A stretch of DNA of 64,000 nucleotides from Lepidurus packardi (GCA_023053545.1 JAKZAN010000039.1:263001-327000), one strand, 5' to 3'; positions 13,005 through 28,315 are shown, counted from the stretch's first letter. Notes: generated from the letters alone by a model not told the origin. Made by a program: numbers and translations.

Positions 13005-15490
13005 TAATTAAGGAATTAATTCAGTCCGTAAGGAATTAATTCAATCCGTAATTAATTAATTCATTCCTTACGGAATTAGTTAAGTCCATAAGGAATTAAT
13101 TCAGTCTGTAAGGATTTGATTAAGTCCGTAATGAATTAATTCAGTCCGTAAGGAATTAATTCAGTCCGTAAGGAATTAATTCAGTCCGTAAGGAATTAAT
13201 TCAGTCCGTAAGGAATTAATTCAGTCCGTAAGGAATTAATTAAGTCCGTAATGAATTAATTCAGTCCGTATGAAATTAATTCAGTCCGTAAAGAATTCAT
13301 TCAGTCCGTAAGGAATTAATTCAGTCCGTAAGGAATTATTTCAGTCCGTAAGGAATTAATTCAGTCCGTAAGGAATTAATTCAGTCCGTAAGGATTTAAT
13401 TCATTCCGTAAGGTATTAATTCAGTCCGTAAGGAATTAATTCAGTCCGTAAGGAATTAATTCAGTCCGTAAGGAATTAATTTAGTCCGTAAGGAATTAAT
13501 TCTGTCCGTGAGGATGTAATTCAGTCCGTAAGGTACTAATTTATTCCGTAAGGAATTAATTCTGTCCGTAAGGAATTAATTCAGTCCGTAAGGAATTAAT
13601 TCAGTCCGTAAGAAATTAATTCAGTCCGTATGAAATTAATTCAGTCCGTAAGGAATTCATTCAGTCCGTAAGGAATTAATTCTGTCCGTGAGGATGTAAT
13701 TCAGTCCGTAAGGAATTAATTCAGTCCGTAAGGAATTAATTCAGTCCGTAAGGAATTAATTAAGGAATTAATTCTGTCCGTAAGGAATTAATTCAGTCCG
13801 TAAGGAATTATTTCAGTCCGTAATTAATTAATTCATTCCTTACGGAATTAATTAAGTCCATAAGGAATTAATTCAGTCTGTAAGGATTTAATTAAGTCCG
13901 TAATGAATTAATTCAGTCCGTAAGGATTTAATTCATTCCGTAAGGTATTAATTCAGTCCGTAAGGAATTAATTCAGTCCGTAAGGAATTAATTCAGTCCG
14001 TAAGGAATTAATTCAGTCCGTAAGGAATTAATTCTGTCCGTGAGGATGTAATTCAGTCCGTAAGGAATTAATTCAGTCCGTAAGGAATTAATTCAGTCCG
14101 TAAGGAATTAATTCAGTCCGTAAGGATTTAATTCATTCCGTAATGAATTCATTCAGTCCGTAAGGAATTAATTCAGTCCGTAAGGAATTAATTCAGTCCG
14201 TCAGGAATTAATTCAGTCCGTAAGGAATTAATTCACTCCGTAAGGAATCATTACAATCCGTAAGGAATTAATTCAGTAAGAAAGGAATTCAATCAATCCT
14301 AAAGAATTAATTCAGTCCGTTAGGAAATATTTCAGTCCGTAAGGAATTAATTCAGTCCGTAAGGAATTAATTCAGTCCGTAAGGAATTAATTCAGTCCGT
14401 AAGGAATTCATTCAGTCCGTAAGGAATTAATTCAGTCCGTAAGGAATTAATTCAGTCCGTAAGGAATTAATTCAGTCCGTAAGGATTTAATTCATTCCGT
14501 AAGGTATTAATTCAGTCCGTAAGGAATTAATTCAGTCCGTAAGGAATTAATTCAGTCCGTAAGGAATTAATTCAGTCCGTAAGGAATTAATTCTGTCCGT
14601 GAGGATGTAATTCAGTCCGTAAGGAATTAATTCAGTCCGTAAGGAATTAATTCAGTCCGTAAGGAATTAATTCAGTCCGTAAGGATTTAATTCATTCCGT
14701 AATGAATTAATTCAGTCCGTACGGAATTAATACAGTCCGTAAGGAATTAATTCAGTCCGTCAGGAATTAATTCAGTCCGTAAGGAATTATTTCAGTAAGA
14801 AAGGAATTCAATCAATCCTAAAGAATTAATTCAGTCCGTTAGGAAATATTTCAGTCCGTAAGGAATTAATTCAGTCCGTAAGGAATTAATTCAGTCCGTA
14901 AGGAATTAATTCAGTCCGTAAGGAATAAGTTCAGTACGTAAGGAATTAATTCAGTCCGTAATGAATTAATTCAGTCCGTATGAAATTAATTCAGTCCGTA
15001 AGGAATTCATTCAGTCCGTAAGGAATTCATTCAATCCGTAAGGAATTAATTCAGTCCGTAAGGAATTAATTCTGTCCTTGAGGATGTAATTCAGTCCGTA
15101 AGGTATTAATTCAGTCCGTAAGGAAATAATTCACTCCGTAAGGAATTAATTCAGTCCGTAAGGAATTAATTCAGTCCGTAAGAAATTAATTCAGTCAGTA
15201 AGGAATTAATTCAGTCCGTATGAAATTAATTCAGTCCGTAAGGAATTCATTCAGTCCGTAAGGAATTAATTCAGTCCGTAAGGAATTAATTCAGTCCGTA
15301 AGGATTTAATTCATTCCGTAAGGTATTAATTCAGTCCGTAAAGAATTAATTCAGTCCGTAATGAATTCATTCAGTCCGTAAGGAATTAATTCAGTCCGTA
15401 AGGAATTAATTCAGTCCGTCAGGAATTAATTCAGTCCGTAAGGAATTAATTCACTCCGTAAGGAATTATTACAGTCCGTAAGGAATTAAT
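13005..15490 (+). repeat. Higher-order repeat copy C2 (about 2.48 kb)
   Basis: Tandem partner of the 10,540 block. Its second half (from about 14,280) is repeated again at about 1.22 kb (off-phase markers near 15,495 and 16,016), which shows that duplication was repeated at more than one unit length. Confidence 0.8.
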
Positions 15491-18400
15491 TCAGTAAGAA
15501 AGGAATTCAATCAATCCTAAAGAATTAATTCAGTCCGTTAGGAAATATTTCAGTCCGTAAGGAATTAATTCAGTCCGTAAGGAATTAATTCAGTCCGTAA
15601 GGAATTAATTCAGTCCGTAAGGAATTCATTCAGTCCGTAAGGAATTAATTCAGTCCGTAAGGAATTAATTCAGTCCGTAAGGAATTAATTCAGTCCGTAA
15701 GGATTTAATTCATTCCGTAAGGTATTAATTCAGTCCGTAAGGAATTAATTCAATCCGTAAGGAATTAATTCAGTCCGTAAGGAATTAATTCAGTCCGTAA
15801 GGAATTAATTCTGTCCGTGAGGATGTAATTCAGTCCGTAAGGAATTAATTCAGTCCGTAAGGAATTAATTCAGTCCGTAAGGAATTAATTCAGTCCGTAA
15901 GGATTTAATTCATTCCGTAATGAATTAATTCAGTCCGTACGGAATTAATACAGTCCGTAAGGAATTAATTCAGTCCGTCAGGAATTAATTCAGTCCGTAA
16001 GGAATTATTTCAGTAAGAAAGGAATTCAATCAATCCTAAAGAATTAATTCAGTCCGTTAGGAAATATTTCAGTCCGTAAGGAATTAATTCAGTCCGTAAG
16101 GAATTAATTCAGTCCGTAAGGAATAAGTTCAGTACGTAAGGAATTAATTAAGTCCGTAATGAATTAATTCAGTCCGTATGAAATTAATTCAGTCCGTAAG
16201 GAATTAATTCAGTCCGTAAGGAATTAATTCAGTCTGTAAGGATTTAATTCATTCCGTAAGGTATTAATTCAGTCCGTAAGGAATTAATTCAGTCCGTAAG
16301 GAATTAATTCAATCCGTAAGGAATTAATTCAGTCCGTAAGGAATTAATTCTGTCCTTGAGGATGTAATTCAGTCCGTAAGGTATTAATTCAGTCCGTAAG
16401 GAAATAATTCACTCCGTAAGGAATTAATTCAGTCCGTAAGGAATTAATTCAGTCCGTAAGAAATTAATTCAGTCAGTAAGGAATTAATTCAGTCCGTATG
16501 AAATTAATTCAGTCCGTAAGGAATTCATTCAGTCCGTAAGGAATTCATTCAGTCCGTAAGGAATTAATTCAGTCCGTAAGGATTTAATTCATTCCGTAAG
16601 GTATTAATTCAGTCCGTAAGGAATTAATTCAGTCCGTAAGGAATTAATTCAGTCCGTAAGGAATTAATTCTGTCCGTGAGGATGTAATTCAGTCCGTAAG
16701 GAATTAATTCAGTCCGTAAGGAATTAATTCAGTCCGTAAGGAATTAATTCAGTCCGTAAGGATTTAATTCATTCCGTAATGAATTAATTCAGTACGTACG
16801 GAATTAATTCAGTCCGTAAGGAATTAATTCAGTCCGTCAGGAATTAATTCAGTCCGTAAGGAATTAATTCAGTAAGAAAGGAATTCAATCAATCCTAAAG
16901 AATTAATTCAGTCCGTTAGGAAATATTTCAGTCCGTAAGGAATTAATTCAGTCCGTAAGGAATAAGTTCAGTACGTAAGGAATTAATTCAGTCCGTAATG
17001 AATTAATTCAGTCCGTAATGGATTAATTAAGTCCGTAATGAATTAAATCAGTACGTACGGAATTAATTCAGTCCGTAAGGAATTAATTCAGTCCGTCAGG
17101 AATTAATTCAGTCCGTAAGGAATTAATTCAGTAAGAAAGGAATTCAATCAATCCTAAAGAATTAATTCAGTCCGTTAGGAAATATTTCAGTCCGTAAGGA
17201 ATTAATTCAGTCCGTAAGGAATTCATTCAGTCCGTAAGGAATTCATTCAGTCCGTAAGGAATTATTCAGCGAGAAAGGAATTCAATCAATCTTAAAGAAT
17301 TAATTCAGTCCGTAAGGAACTAATTCAGTCCGTAAGGAATTAATTCAGTCCGTAAGGAATTAATTAAGTCCGTAATTAATTAATTAAGTCCGTAAGGAAT
17401 TAATTCAGTCCGTAAGGAATTATTTCAGTCCGTAATTAATTAATTCATTCCTTACGGAATTAATTAAGTCCATAAGGAATTAATTTAGTCTGTAAGGATT
17501 TAATTAAGTCCGTAATGAATTAATTCAGTCCGTAAGGAATAACTTCAGTACGTAAGGAATAACTTCAGTACGTAAGGAAATAATTCAGTCCGTAATTTAT
17601 TAATTCAGTACGTAAGGAATTAATTCAGTCCGTAAGGAATTAATTCAGTCCGTAAGGATTTAATTCAGTCCGTAAGGTATTAATTCAGTCCGTAAGGAAT
17701 TAATTCAGTCCGTAAGGAATTAATTCAGTCCGTAAGGAATAAGTTCAGTACGTAAGGAATTAATTCAGTCCGTAATCGATTAATTAAGTCCGTAATGAAT
17801 TAATTCAGTCCGTATGAAATTAATTCAGTCCGTAAGGAATTAATTCAGTCCGTAAGGAATTAATTCAGTCCGTAAGGAATTAATTCAGTCCGTAAGGAAT
17901 TAATTCAGTCCGTAAGGAATTAATTCAGTCCGTAAGGATTTAATTCATTCCGTAAGGTATTAATTCAGTCCGTAAGGAATTAATTCAGTCCGTAAGGAAT
18001 TAATTCAGTCCGTAAGGAATTAATTCAGTCCGTAAGGAATTAATTCTGTCCGTGAGGATGTAATTCAGTCCGTAAGGAATTAATTCAGTCCGTAAGGAAT
18101 TAATTCAGTCCGTAAGGAATTAATTCAGTCCGTAAGGATTTAATTCATTCCGTAATGAATTAATTCAGTCCGTACGGAATTAATTCAGTCCGTAAGGAAT
18201 TAATTCAGTCCGTCAGGAATTAATTCAGTCCGTAAGGAATTAATTCAGTAAGAAAGGAATTCAATCAATCCTAAAGAATTAATTCAGTCCGTTAGGAAAT
18301 ATTTCAGTCCGTAAGGAATTAATTCAGTCCGTAAGGAATTAATTCAGTCCGTAAGGAATTAATTCAGTCCGTAAGGAATAAGTTCAGTACGTAAGGAATT

Positions 18401-21199
18401 AATTCAGTCCGTAAGGAATTCATTCAGTCCGTAAGGAATTCATTCAGTCCGTAAGGAATTAATTCAGTCCGTAAGGAATTAATTCAGTCCGTAAGGAATT
18501 AATTCAGTCCGTAAGGATTTAATTCATTCCGTAAGGTATTAATTCAGTCCGTAAGGAATTAATTCAGTCCGTAAGGAATTAATTCAATCCGTAAGGAATT
18601 AATTCAGTCCGTAAGGAATTAATTCTGTCCGTGAGGATGTAATTCAGTCCGTAAGGTATTAATTCAGTCCGTAAGGAATTAATTCAGTCCGTAAGGAATT
18701 AATTCAGTCCGTAAGAAATTCATTCAGTCCGTAAGGAATTCATTCAGTCCGTAAGGAATTATTCAGCGAGAAAGGAATTCAATCAATCTTAAAGAATTAA
18801 TTCAGTCCGTAAGGAACTAATTCAGTCCGTAAGGAATTAATTCAGTCCGTAAGGAATTAATTAAGTCCGTAAGGAATTAATTAAGTCCGTAAGGAATTAA
18901 TTCAGTCCGTAAGGAATTATTTCAGTCCGTAATTAATTAATTCATTCCTTACGGAATTAATTAAGTCCATAAGGAATTAATTTAGTCTGTAAGGATTTAA
19001 TTCAGTCCGTAATGAATTAATTCAGTCCGTAAGGAATTAATTCAGTCCGTAAGGATTTAATTCAGTCCGTAAGGTATTAATTCAGTCCGTAAGGAATTAA
19101 TTCAGTCCGTAAGGAATTAATTCAGTCCGTAAGGAATAAGTTCAGTACGTAAGGAATTAATTCAGTCCGTAATCGATTAATTAAGTCCGTAATGAATTAA
19201 TTCAGTCCGTATGAAATTAATTCAGTCCGTAAGGAATTAATTCAGTCCGTAAGGAATTAATTCAGTCCGTAAGGAATTAATTCAGTCCGTAAGGAATTAA
19301 TTCAGTCCGTAAGGATTTAATTCATTCCGTAAGGTATTAATTCAGTCCGTAAGGTATTAATTCAGTCCGTAAGGAATTAATTCAGTCCGTAAGGAATTAA
19401 TTCAGTCCGTAAGGAATTAATTCTGTCCGTGAGGATGTAATTCAGTCCGTAAGGTATTAATTCAGTCCGTAAGGAATTAATTCACTCCGTAAGGAATTAA
19501 TTCAGTCCGTAAGGAATTAATTCAGTCCGTAAGGATTTAATTCATTCCGTAATGAATTAATTCAGTCCGTACGGAATTAATTCAGTCCGTAAGGAATTAA
19601 TTCAGTCCGTCAGGAATTAATTTAGTCCGTAAGGAATTAATTCAGTAAGAAAGGAATTCAATCAATCCTAAAGAATTAATTCAGTCCGTTAGGAAATATT
19701 TCAGTCCGTAAGGAATTAATTCAGTCCGGAAGGAATTAATTCAGTCCGTAAGGAATTAATTCAGTCCGTAAGGAATAAGTTCAGTACGTAAGGAATTAAT
19801 TCAGTCCGTAAGGAATTAATTCAGTCCGTAATGGATTAATTAAGTCCGTAATGAATTAATTCAGTCCGTATGAAATTAATTCAGTCCGTAAGGAATTAAT
19901 TCAGTCCGTAAGGAATTAATTCAGTCCGTAAGGAATTTATTCAGTCCGTAAGGAATTAATTCAGTCCGTAAGGAATTAATTCAGTCCGTAAGGATTTAAT
20001 TCATTCCGTAAGGTATTAATTCAGTCCGTAAGGAATTAATTCAGTCCGTAAGGAATTAATTCAGTCCGTAAGGAATTAATTCAGTCCGTAAGGAATTAAT
20101 TCTGTCCGTGAGGATGTAATTCAGTCCGTAAGGTATTAATTCAGTCCGTAAGGAATTAATTCAGTCCGTAAGGATTTAATTCATTCCGTAATGAATTAAT
20201 TCAGTCCGTACGGAATTAATTCAGTCCGTAAGGAATTAATTCAGTCCGTCAGGAATTAATTCAGTCCGTAAGGAATTAATTCAGTAAGAAAGGAATTCAA
20301 TCAATCCTAAAGAATTAATTCAGTCCGTTAGGAAATATTTCAGTCCGTAAGGAATTAATTCAGTCCGTAAGGAATTAATTCAGTCCGTAAGGAATTAATT
20401 CAGTCCGTAAGGAATAAGTTCAGTACGTAAGGAATTAATTCAGTCCGTAATGAATTAATTCAGTCCGTAATGGATTAATTAAGTCCGTAATGAATTAATT
20501 CAGTCCGTATGAAATTAATTCAGTCCGTAAGGAATTCATTCAGTCCGTAAGGAATTCATTCAGTCCGTAAGGAATTAATTCAGTCCGTAAGGAATTAATT
20601 CAGTCCGTAAGGAATTAATTCAGTCCGTAAGGATTTAATTCATTCCGTAAGGTATTAATTCAGTCCGTAAGGAATTAATTCAGTCCGTAAGGAATTAATT
20701 CAATCCGTAAGGAATTAATTCAGTCCGTAAGGAATTAATTCTGTCCGTGAGGATGTAATTCAGTCCGTAAGGTATTAATTCAGTCCGTAAGGAATTAATT
20801 CACTCCGTAAGGAATTAATTCAGTCCGTAAGGAATTAATTCAGTCCGTAAGAAATTAATTCAGTCAGTAAGGAATTAATTCAGTCCGTATGAAATTAATT
20901 CAGTCCGTAAGGAATTCATTCAGTCCGTAAGGAATTCATTCAGTCCGTAAGGAATTATTCAGTGAGAAAGGAATTCAATCAATCTTAAAGAATTAATTCA
21001 GTCCGTAAGGAACTAATTCAGTCCGTAAGGAATTAATTCAGTCCGTAAGGAATTAATTAAGTCCGTAAGGAATTAATTAAGTCCGTAAGGAATTAATTCA
21101 GTCCGTAAGGAATTATTTCAGTCCGTAATTAATTAATTCATTCCTTACGGAATTAATTAAGTCCATAAGGAATTAATTTAGTCTGTAAGGATTTAATTA

Positions 21200-24100
21200 A
21201 GTCCGTAATGAATTAATTCAGTCCGTAAGGAATTAATTCAGTCCGTAAGGAATTAATTCAGTCAGTAAGGAATTAATTCAATCCGTAAGGAATTAATTCA
21301 GTCCGTAAGGAATTATTTCAGTCCGTAAGGATTTAATTCAGTCCGTAAGGATATAATTCAGTCCGTAAGGAATAAGTTCAGTACGTAAGGAATTAATTCA
21401 GTCCGTAATCGATTAATTAAGTCCGTAATGAATTAATTAAGTCCGTATGAAATTAACTCAGTCCGTAAGGAATTAATTAAGGAATTAATTCAGTCCGTAA
21501 GGAATTAATTCAATCCGTAATTAATTAATTCATTCTTTACGGAATTAATTAAGTCCATAAGGAATTAATTTAGTCTGTAAGGATTTAATTAAGTCCGTAA
21601 TGAATTAATTCAGTCCGTAAGGAATAACTTCAGCACGTAAGGAATAACTTCAGTACGTAAGGAAATAATTCAGTCCGTAATTTATTAATTCAGTATGTAA
21701 GGAATTAATTCAGTCAGTAAGGAATTAATTCAGTCCGTAAGGAATTAATTCAGTCCGTAAGGAATTAATTCAGTCCGTAAGGATTTAATTCAGTCCGTAA
21801 GGTATTAATTCAGTCCGTAAGGAATTAATTCAGTCCGTAAGGAATTAATTCAGTCCGAAAGGAATAAGTTCAGTACGTAAGGAATTAATTCTGTCCGTAA
21901 TCAATTAATTAAGTCCCGTAATGAATTAATTCAGTCCGTATGAAATTAATTCAGTCCGTAAGGAATTAATTCAGTACGTAAGGAATTAATTCAGTCCGTA
22001 ATCGATTAATTAAGTCCGTAATGAATAAATTCAGTCCGTATGAAATTAATTCAGTCCGTAAGGAATTGATTCAGTCCGTAAGGAATTAATTCATTCCGTA
22101 AGGAATTATTTCAGTCCGTAATTAATTAATTCATTCCTTACGGAATTAAATAAGTCCATAAGGAATTAATTCAGTCTGTAAGGATTTAATTAAGTCCGTA
22201 ATGAATTAATTCAGTCCGTAAGGAATTAATTAAGTCCGTAAGGAATTAATTCAGTCCGTAAGGAATTAATTCAGTCAGTAAGGAATTAATTCAGTCCGTA
22301 AGGAATTAATTCAGTCCGTAAGGAATTAATTCAGTCCGTAAGGAATTAATTCAGTCCGTAAGGATTTAATTCAGTCCGTATGGTATTAATTCAGTCCGTA
22401 AGGAACTAATTCAGTCCGTAAGGAATTAATTCAGTCCGTAAGGAATTAATTCTGTCCGTGAGGATGTAATTCAGTCCGTAAGGTATTAATTCAGTCCGTA
22501 AGGAATTAATTCAGTCCGTAAGGAATTAATTCAGTCCGTAAGGATATAATTCAGTCCGTAAGGAATAAGTTCAGTACGTAAGGAATTAATTCAGTCCGTA
22601 AGGAATTAATTCAGTCCGTAATTAATTAATTCATTCCTTACGGAATTAATTAAGTCCATAAGGAATTAATTCAGTCTGTAAGGATTTAATTAAGTCCGTA
22701 ATGAATTAATTCAGTCCGTAATGAATTAATTCAGTCCGTAAGGATTTAATTCAGTCCGTAAGGTATTAATTCAGTCCGTAAGGAATTAATTCAGTCCGTA
22801 AGGAACTAATTCAGTCCGTAAGGAATTAATTCAGTCCGTAAGGAATTAATTCAGTCCGTAAGGAATTAATTCTGTCCGTAAGGATGTAATTCAGTCCGTA
22901 AGGTATTAATTCAGTCCGTAAGGAATTAATTCAGTCCGTAAGGAATTAATTCAGTCCGTAAGGAATAAGTTCAGTCCGTAAGGATTTAATTCAGTCCGTA
23001 AGGTATTAATTCAGTCCGTAAGGAATTAATTCAGTCCGTAAGGAATTAATTCAGTCCGTAAGGATATAATTCAGTCCGTAAGGAATAAGTTCAGTACGTA
23101 AGGAATTAATTCAGTCCGTAATCGATTAATTAAGTCCGTAATGAATTAATTCAGTCCGTATGAAATTAACTCAGTCCGTAAGGAATTAATTAAGGAATTA
23201 ATTCAGTCCGTAAGGAATTAATTCAGTCCGTAATTAATTAATTCATTCCTTACGGAATTAATTAAGTCCATAAGGAATTAATTCAGTCTGTAAGGATTTA
23301 ATTAAGTCCGTAATGAATTAATTCAGTCCGTAAGGAATTAATTCAGTCCGTAAGGAATTAATTCAGTCCGTAAGGAATTAATTCAGTCCGTAAGGATTTA
23401 ATTCAGTCCGTAAGGAACTAATTCAGTCCGTAAGGAATTAATTCAGTCCGTAAGGAATTAATTCTGTCCGTGAGGATGTAATTCAGTCCGTAAGGTATTA
23501 ATTCAGTCCGTAAGGAATTAATTCAGTCCGTAAGGAATTAATTCAGTCCGTAAGGATATAATTAAGTCCGTAAGGAATAAGTTCAGTACGTAAGGAATTA
23601 ATTCAGTCCGTAATCGATTAATTAAGTCCGTAATGAATTAATTCAGTCCGTATGAAATTAACTCAGTCCGTAAGGAATTAATTAAGGAATTAATTCAGTC
23701 CGTAAGGAATTAATTCAGTCCGTAAGGAATTAATTCAGTCCGTAATTAATTAATTCATTCCTTACGGAATTAATTAAGTCCATAAGGAATTAATTCAGTC
23801 TGTAAGGATTTAATTAAGTCCGTAATGAATTAATTCAGTCCGTAAGGAATTAATTCAGTCCGTAAGGATTTAATTCAGTCCGTAAGGTATTAATTCAGTC
23901 CGTAAGGAATTAATTCAGTCCGTAATGAATTAATTCAGTCCGTAAGGAATTAATTCTGTCCGTAAGGATGTAATTCAGTCCGTGAGGTATTAATTCAGTC
24001 CGTAAGGAATTAATTCAGTCCGTAAGGAATTAATTCAGTCCGTAAGGAATAAGTTCAGTACGTAAGGAATTAATTCAGTCCGTAATGTATTAATTAAGTC

Positions 24101-24600
24101 CGTAATGAATTAATTCAGTCCGTATGAAATTAATTCAGTCCGTAAGGAATTCATTAGTCCGTAAGGAATTAATTCAGTAAGAAAGGAATTCAATCAATCC
24201 TAAAGAATTAATTCAGTCCGTAAGGAACTAATTCAGTCCGTAAGGAATTACAACTGTCCGTAAGGAATTAATTCAGTCCGTAAGGAATTAATTCAGTCCG
24301 TAAGGAATTATTTCAGTCCGTAATTAATTCATTCATTCCTTACGGAATTAATTAAGTCCATAAGGAATTAATTTAGTCCGTAAGGAATTAATTAAGTCCG
24401 TAAGGAATTAATTCAGTCCGTAAGGAATTAATTCAGTCAGTAAGGAATTAATTCAGTCCGTAAGGAATTAATTCAGTCCGTAAGGAATTAATTCAATCCG
24501 TAAGGAATTAATTCAGTCCGTAAGGATTTAATTCAGTCCGTATGGTATTAATTCAGTCCGTAAGGAACTAATTCAGTCCGTAAGGAATTAATTCAGTCCG
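21200..24600 (+). repeat. Higher-order repeat copy D1 (about 3.7 kb)
   Basis: Runs parallel to 24,955-28,315. The rare marker TTCTTTACGG starts its TTTAC at 21,536 and recurs at 25,291 (offset 3,755). The GAAAGGAATTCAATC marker at 24,181 recurs at 27,896 (offset 3,715). The 40-bp difference is two monomers missing near 25,550. Rare shared changes include AATAACTTCAGCACG and AAGTCCCGTAATG (a 1-bp insertion). Confidence 0.85.
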
Positions 24601-24954
24601 TAAGGAATTAATTCTGTCCGTAAGGAATTAATTCAGTCCGTAAGGATTTAATTCAGTCCGTAAGGTATTAATTCAGTCCGTAAGGAATTAATTCAGTCCG
24701 TAAGGAATTAATTCAGTCCGTAAGGAATAAGTTCAGTACGTAAGGAATTAATTCAGTCCGTAATCGATTAATTAAGTCCGTAATGAATTAATTCAGTCCG
24801 TATGAAATTAATTCAGTCCGTAAGGAATTAATTCAGTCCGTAAGGAATTAATTCAGTCCGTAAGGAATTATTTCAGTCCGTAATTAATTAATTCATTCCT
24901 TACGGAATTAAATAAGTCCATAAGGAATTAATTCAGTCTGTAAGGATTTAATTA

Positions 24955-27900
24955 AGTCCGTAATGAATTAATTCAGTCCGTAAGGAATTAATTCAGTCCG
25001 TAAGGAATTAATTCAGTCAGTAAGGAATTAATTCAATCCGTAAGGAATTAATTCAGTCCGTAAGGAATTATTTCAGTCCGTAAGGATTTAATTCATTCCG
25101 TAAGGATATAATTCAGTCCGTAAGGAATAAGTTCAGTACGTAAGGAATTAATTCAGTCCGTAATCGATTAATTAAGTCCGTAATGAATTAATTAAGTCTG
25201 TATGAAATTAACTCAGTCCGTAAGGAATTAATTAAGGAATTAATTCAGTCCGTAAGGAATTAATTCAATCCGTAATTAATTAATTCATTCTTTACGGAAT
25301 TAATTAAGTCCATAAGGAATTAATTTAGTCTGTAAGGATTTAATTAAGTCCGTAATGAATTAATTCAGTCCGTAAGGAATAACTTCAGCACGTAAGGAAT
25401 AACTTCAGTACGTAAGGAAATAATTCAGTCCGTAATTTATTAATTCAGTATGTAAGGAATTAATTCAGTCAGTAAGGAATTAATTCAGTCCGTAAGGAAT
25501 TAATTCAGTCCGTAAGGAATTAATTCAGTCCGTAAGGATTTAATTCAGTCCGTAAGGAATTAATTCAGTCCGAAAGGAATAAGTTCAGTACGTAAGGAAT
25601 TAATTCTGTCCGTAATCAATTAATTAAGTCCCGTAATGAATTAATTCAGTCCGTATGAAATTAATTCAGTCCGTAAGGAATTAATTCAGTACGTAAGGAA
25701 TTAATTCAGTCCGTAATCGATTAATTAAGTCCGTAATGAATAAATTCAGTCCGTATGAAATTAATTCAGTCCGTAAGGAATTGATTCAGTCCGTAAGGAA
25801 TTAATTCATTCCGTAAGGAATTATTTCAGTCCGTAATTAATTAATTCATTCCTTACGGAATTAAATAAGTCCATAAGGAATTAATTCAGTCTGTAAGGAT
25901 TTAATTAAGTCCGTAATGAATTAATTCAGTCCGTAAGGAATTAATTAAGTCCGTAAGGAATTAATTCAGTCCGTAAGGAATTAATTCAGTCAGTAAGGAA
26001 TTAATTCAGTCCGTAAGGAATTAATTCAGTCCGTAAGGAATTAATTCAGTCCGTAAGGAATTAATTCAGTCCGTAAGGATTTAATTCAGTCCGTATGGTA
26101 TTAATTCAGTCCGTAAGGAACTAATTCAGTCCGTAAGGAATTAATTCAGTCCGTAAGGAATTAATTCTGTCCGTGAGGATGTAATTCAGTCCGTAAGGTA
26201 TTAATTCAGTCCGTAAGGAATTAATTCAGTCCGTAAGGAATTAATTCAGTCCGTAAGGATATAATTCAGTCCGTAAGGAATAAGTTCAGTACGTAAGGAA
26301 TTAATTCAGTCCGTAAGGAATTAATTCAGTCCGTAATTAATTAATTCATTCCTTACGGAATTAATTAAGTCCATAAGGAATTAATTCAGTCTGTAAGGAT
26401 TTAATTAAGTCCGTAATGAATTAATTCAGTCCGTAATGAATTAATTCAGTCCGTAAGGATTTAATTCAGTCCGTAAGGTATTACTTCAGTCCGTAAGGAA
26501 TTAATTCAGTCCGTAAGGAACTAATTCAGTCCGTAAGGAATTAATTCAGTCCGTAAGGAATTAATTCAGTCCGTAAGGAATTAATTCTGTCCGTAAGGAT
26601 GTAATTCAGTCCGTAAGGTATTAATTCAGTCCGTAAGGAATTAATTCAGTCCGTAAGGAATTAATTCAGTCCGTAAGGAATAAGTTCAGTCCGTAAGGAT
26701 TTAATTCAGTCCGTAAGGTATTAATTCAGTCCGTAAGGAATTAATTCAGTCCGTAAGGAATTAATTCAGTCCGTAAGGATATAATTCAGTCCGTAAGGAA
26801 TAAGTTCAGTACGTAAGGAATTAATTCAGTCCGTAATCGATTAATTAAGTCCGTAATGAATTAATTCAGTCCGTATGAAATTAACTCAGTCCGTAAGGAA
26901 TTAATTAAGGAATTAATTCAGTCCGTAAGGAATTAATTCAGTCCGTAATTAATTAATTCATTCCTTACGGAATTAATTAAGTCCATAAGGAATTAATTCA
27001 GTCTGTAAGGATTTAATTAAGTCCGTAATGAATTAATTCAGTCCGTAAGGAATTAATTCAGTCCGTAAGGAATTAATTCAGTCCGTAAGGAATTAATTCA
27101 GTCCGTAAGGATTTAATTCAGTCCGTAAGGAACTAATTCAGTCCGTAAGGAATTAATTCAGTCCGTAAGGAATTAATTCTGTCCGTGAGGATGTAATTCA
27201 GTCCGTAAGGTATTAAATCAGTCCGTAAGGAATTAATTCAGTCCGTAAGGAATTAATTCAGTCCGTAAGGATATAATTAAGTCCGTAAGGAATAAGTTCA
27301 GTACGTAAGGAATTAATTCAGTCCGTAATCGATTAATTAAGTCCGTAATGAATTAATTCAGTCCGTATGAAATTAACTCAGTCCGTAAGGAATTAATTAA
27401 GGAATTAATTCAGTCCGTAAGGAATTAATTCAGTCCGTAAGGAATTAATTCAGTCCGTAATTAATTAATTCATTCCTTACGGAATTAATTAAGTCCATAA
27501 GGAATTAATTCAGTCTGTAAGGATTTAATTAAGTCCGTAATGAATTAATTCAGTCCGTAAGGAATTAATTCAGTCCGTAAGGATTTAATTCAGTCCGTAA
27601 GGTATTAATTCAGTCCGTAAGGAATTAATTCAGTCCGTAATGAATTAATTCAGTCCGTAAGGAATTAATTCTGTCCGTAAGGATGTAATTCAGTCCGTGA
27701 GGTATTAATTCAGTCCGTAAGGAATTAATTCAGTCCGTAAGGAATTAATTCAGTCCGTAAGGAATAAGTTCAGTACGTAAGGAATTAATTCAGTCCGTAA
27801 TGTATTAATTAAGTCCGTAATGAATTAATTCAGTCCGTATGAAATTAATTCAGTCCGTAAGGAATTCATTAGTCCGTAAGGAATTAATTCAGTAAGAAAG

Positions 27901-28315
27901 GAATTCAATCAATCCTAAAGAATTAATTCAGTCCGTAAGGAACTAATTCAGTCCGTAAGGAATTAATTCTGTCCGTAAGGAATTAATTCAGTCCGTAAGG
28001 AATTAATTCAGTCCGTAAGGAATTATTTCAGTCCGTAATTAATTCATTCATTCCTTACGGAATTAATTAAGTCCATAAGGAATTAATTTAGTCCGTAAGG
28101 AATTAATTAAGTCCGTAAGGAATTAATTCAGTCCGTAAGGAATTAATTCAGTCAGTAAGGAATTAATTCAGTCCGTAAGGAATTAATTCAGTCCGTAAGG
28201 AATTAATTCAGTCCGTAAGGAATTAATTCAGTCCGTAAGGATTTAATTCAGTCCGTATGGTATTAATTCAGTCCGTAAGGAACTAATTCAGTCCGTAAGG
28301 AATTAATTCAGTCCG
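24955..28315 (+). repeat. Higher-order repeat copy D2 (about 3.7 kb)
   Basis: Tandem partner of the 21,200 block. After about 28,200 the array repeats the 26,100-26,950 block once more at an offset near 2.16 kb, giving a partial third copy running to about 29,100. Confidence 0.82.
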
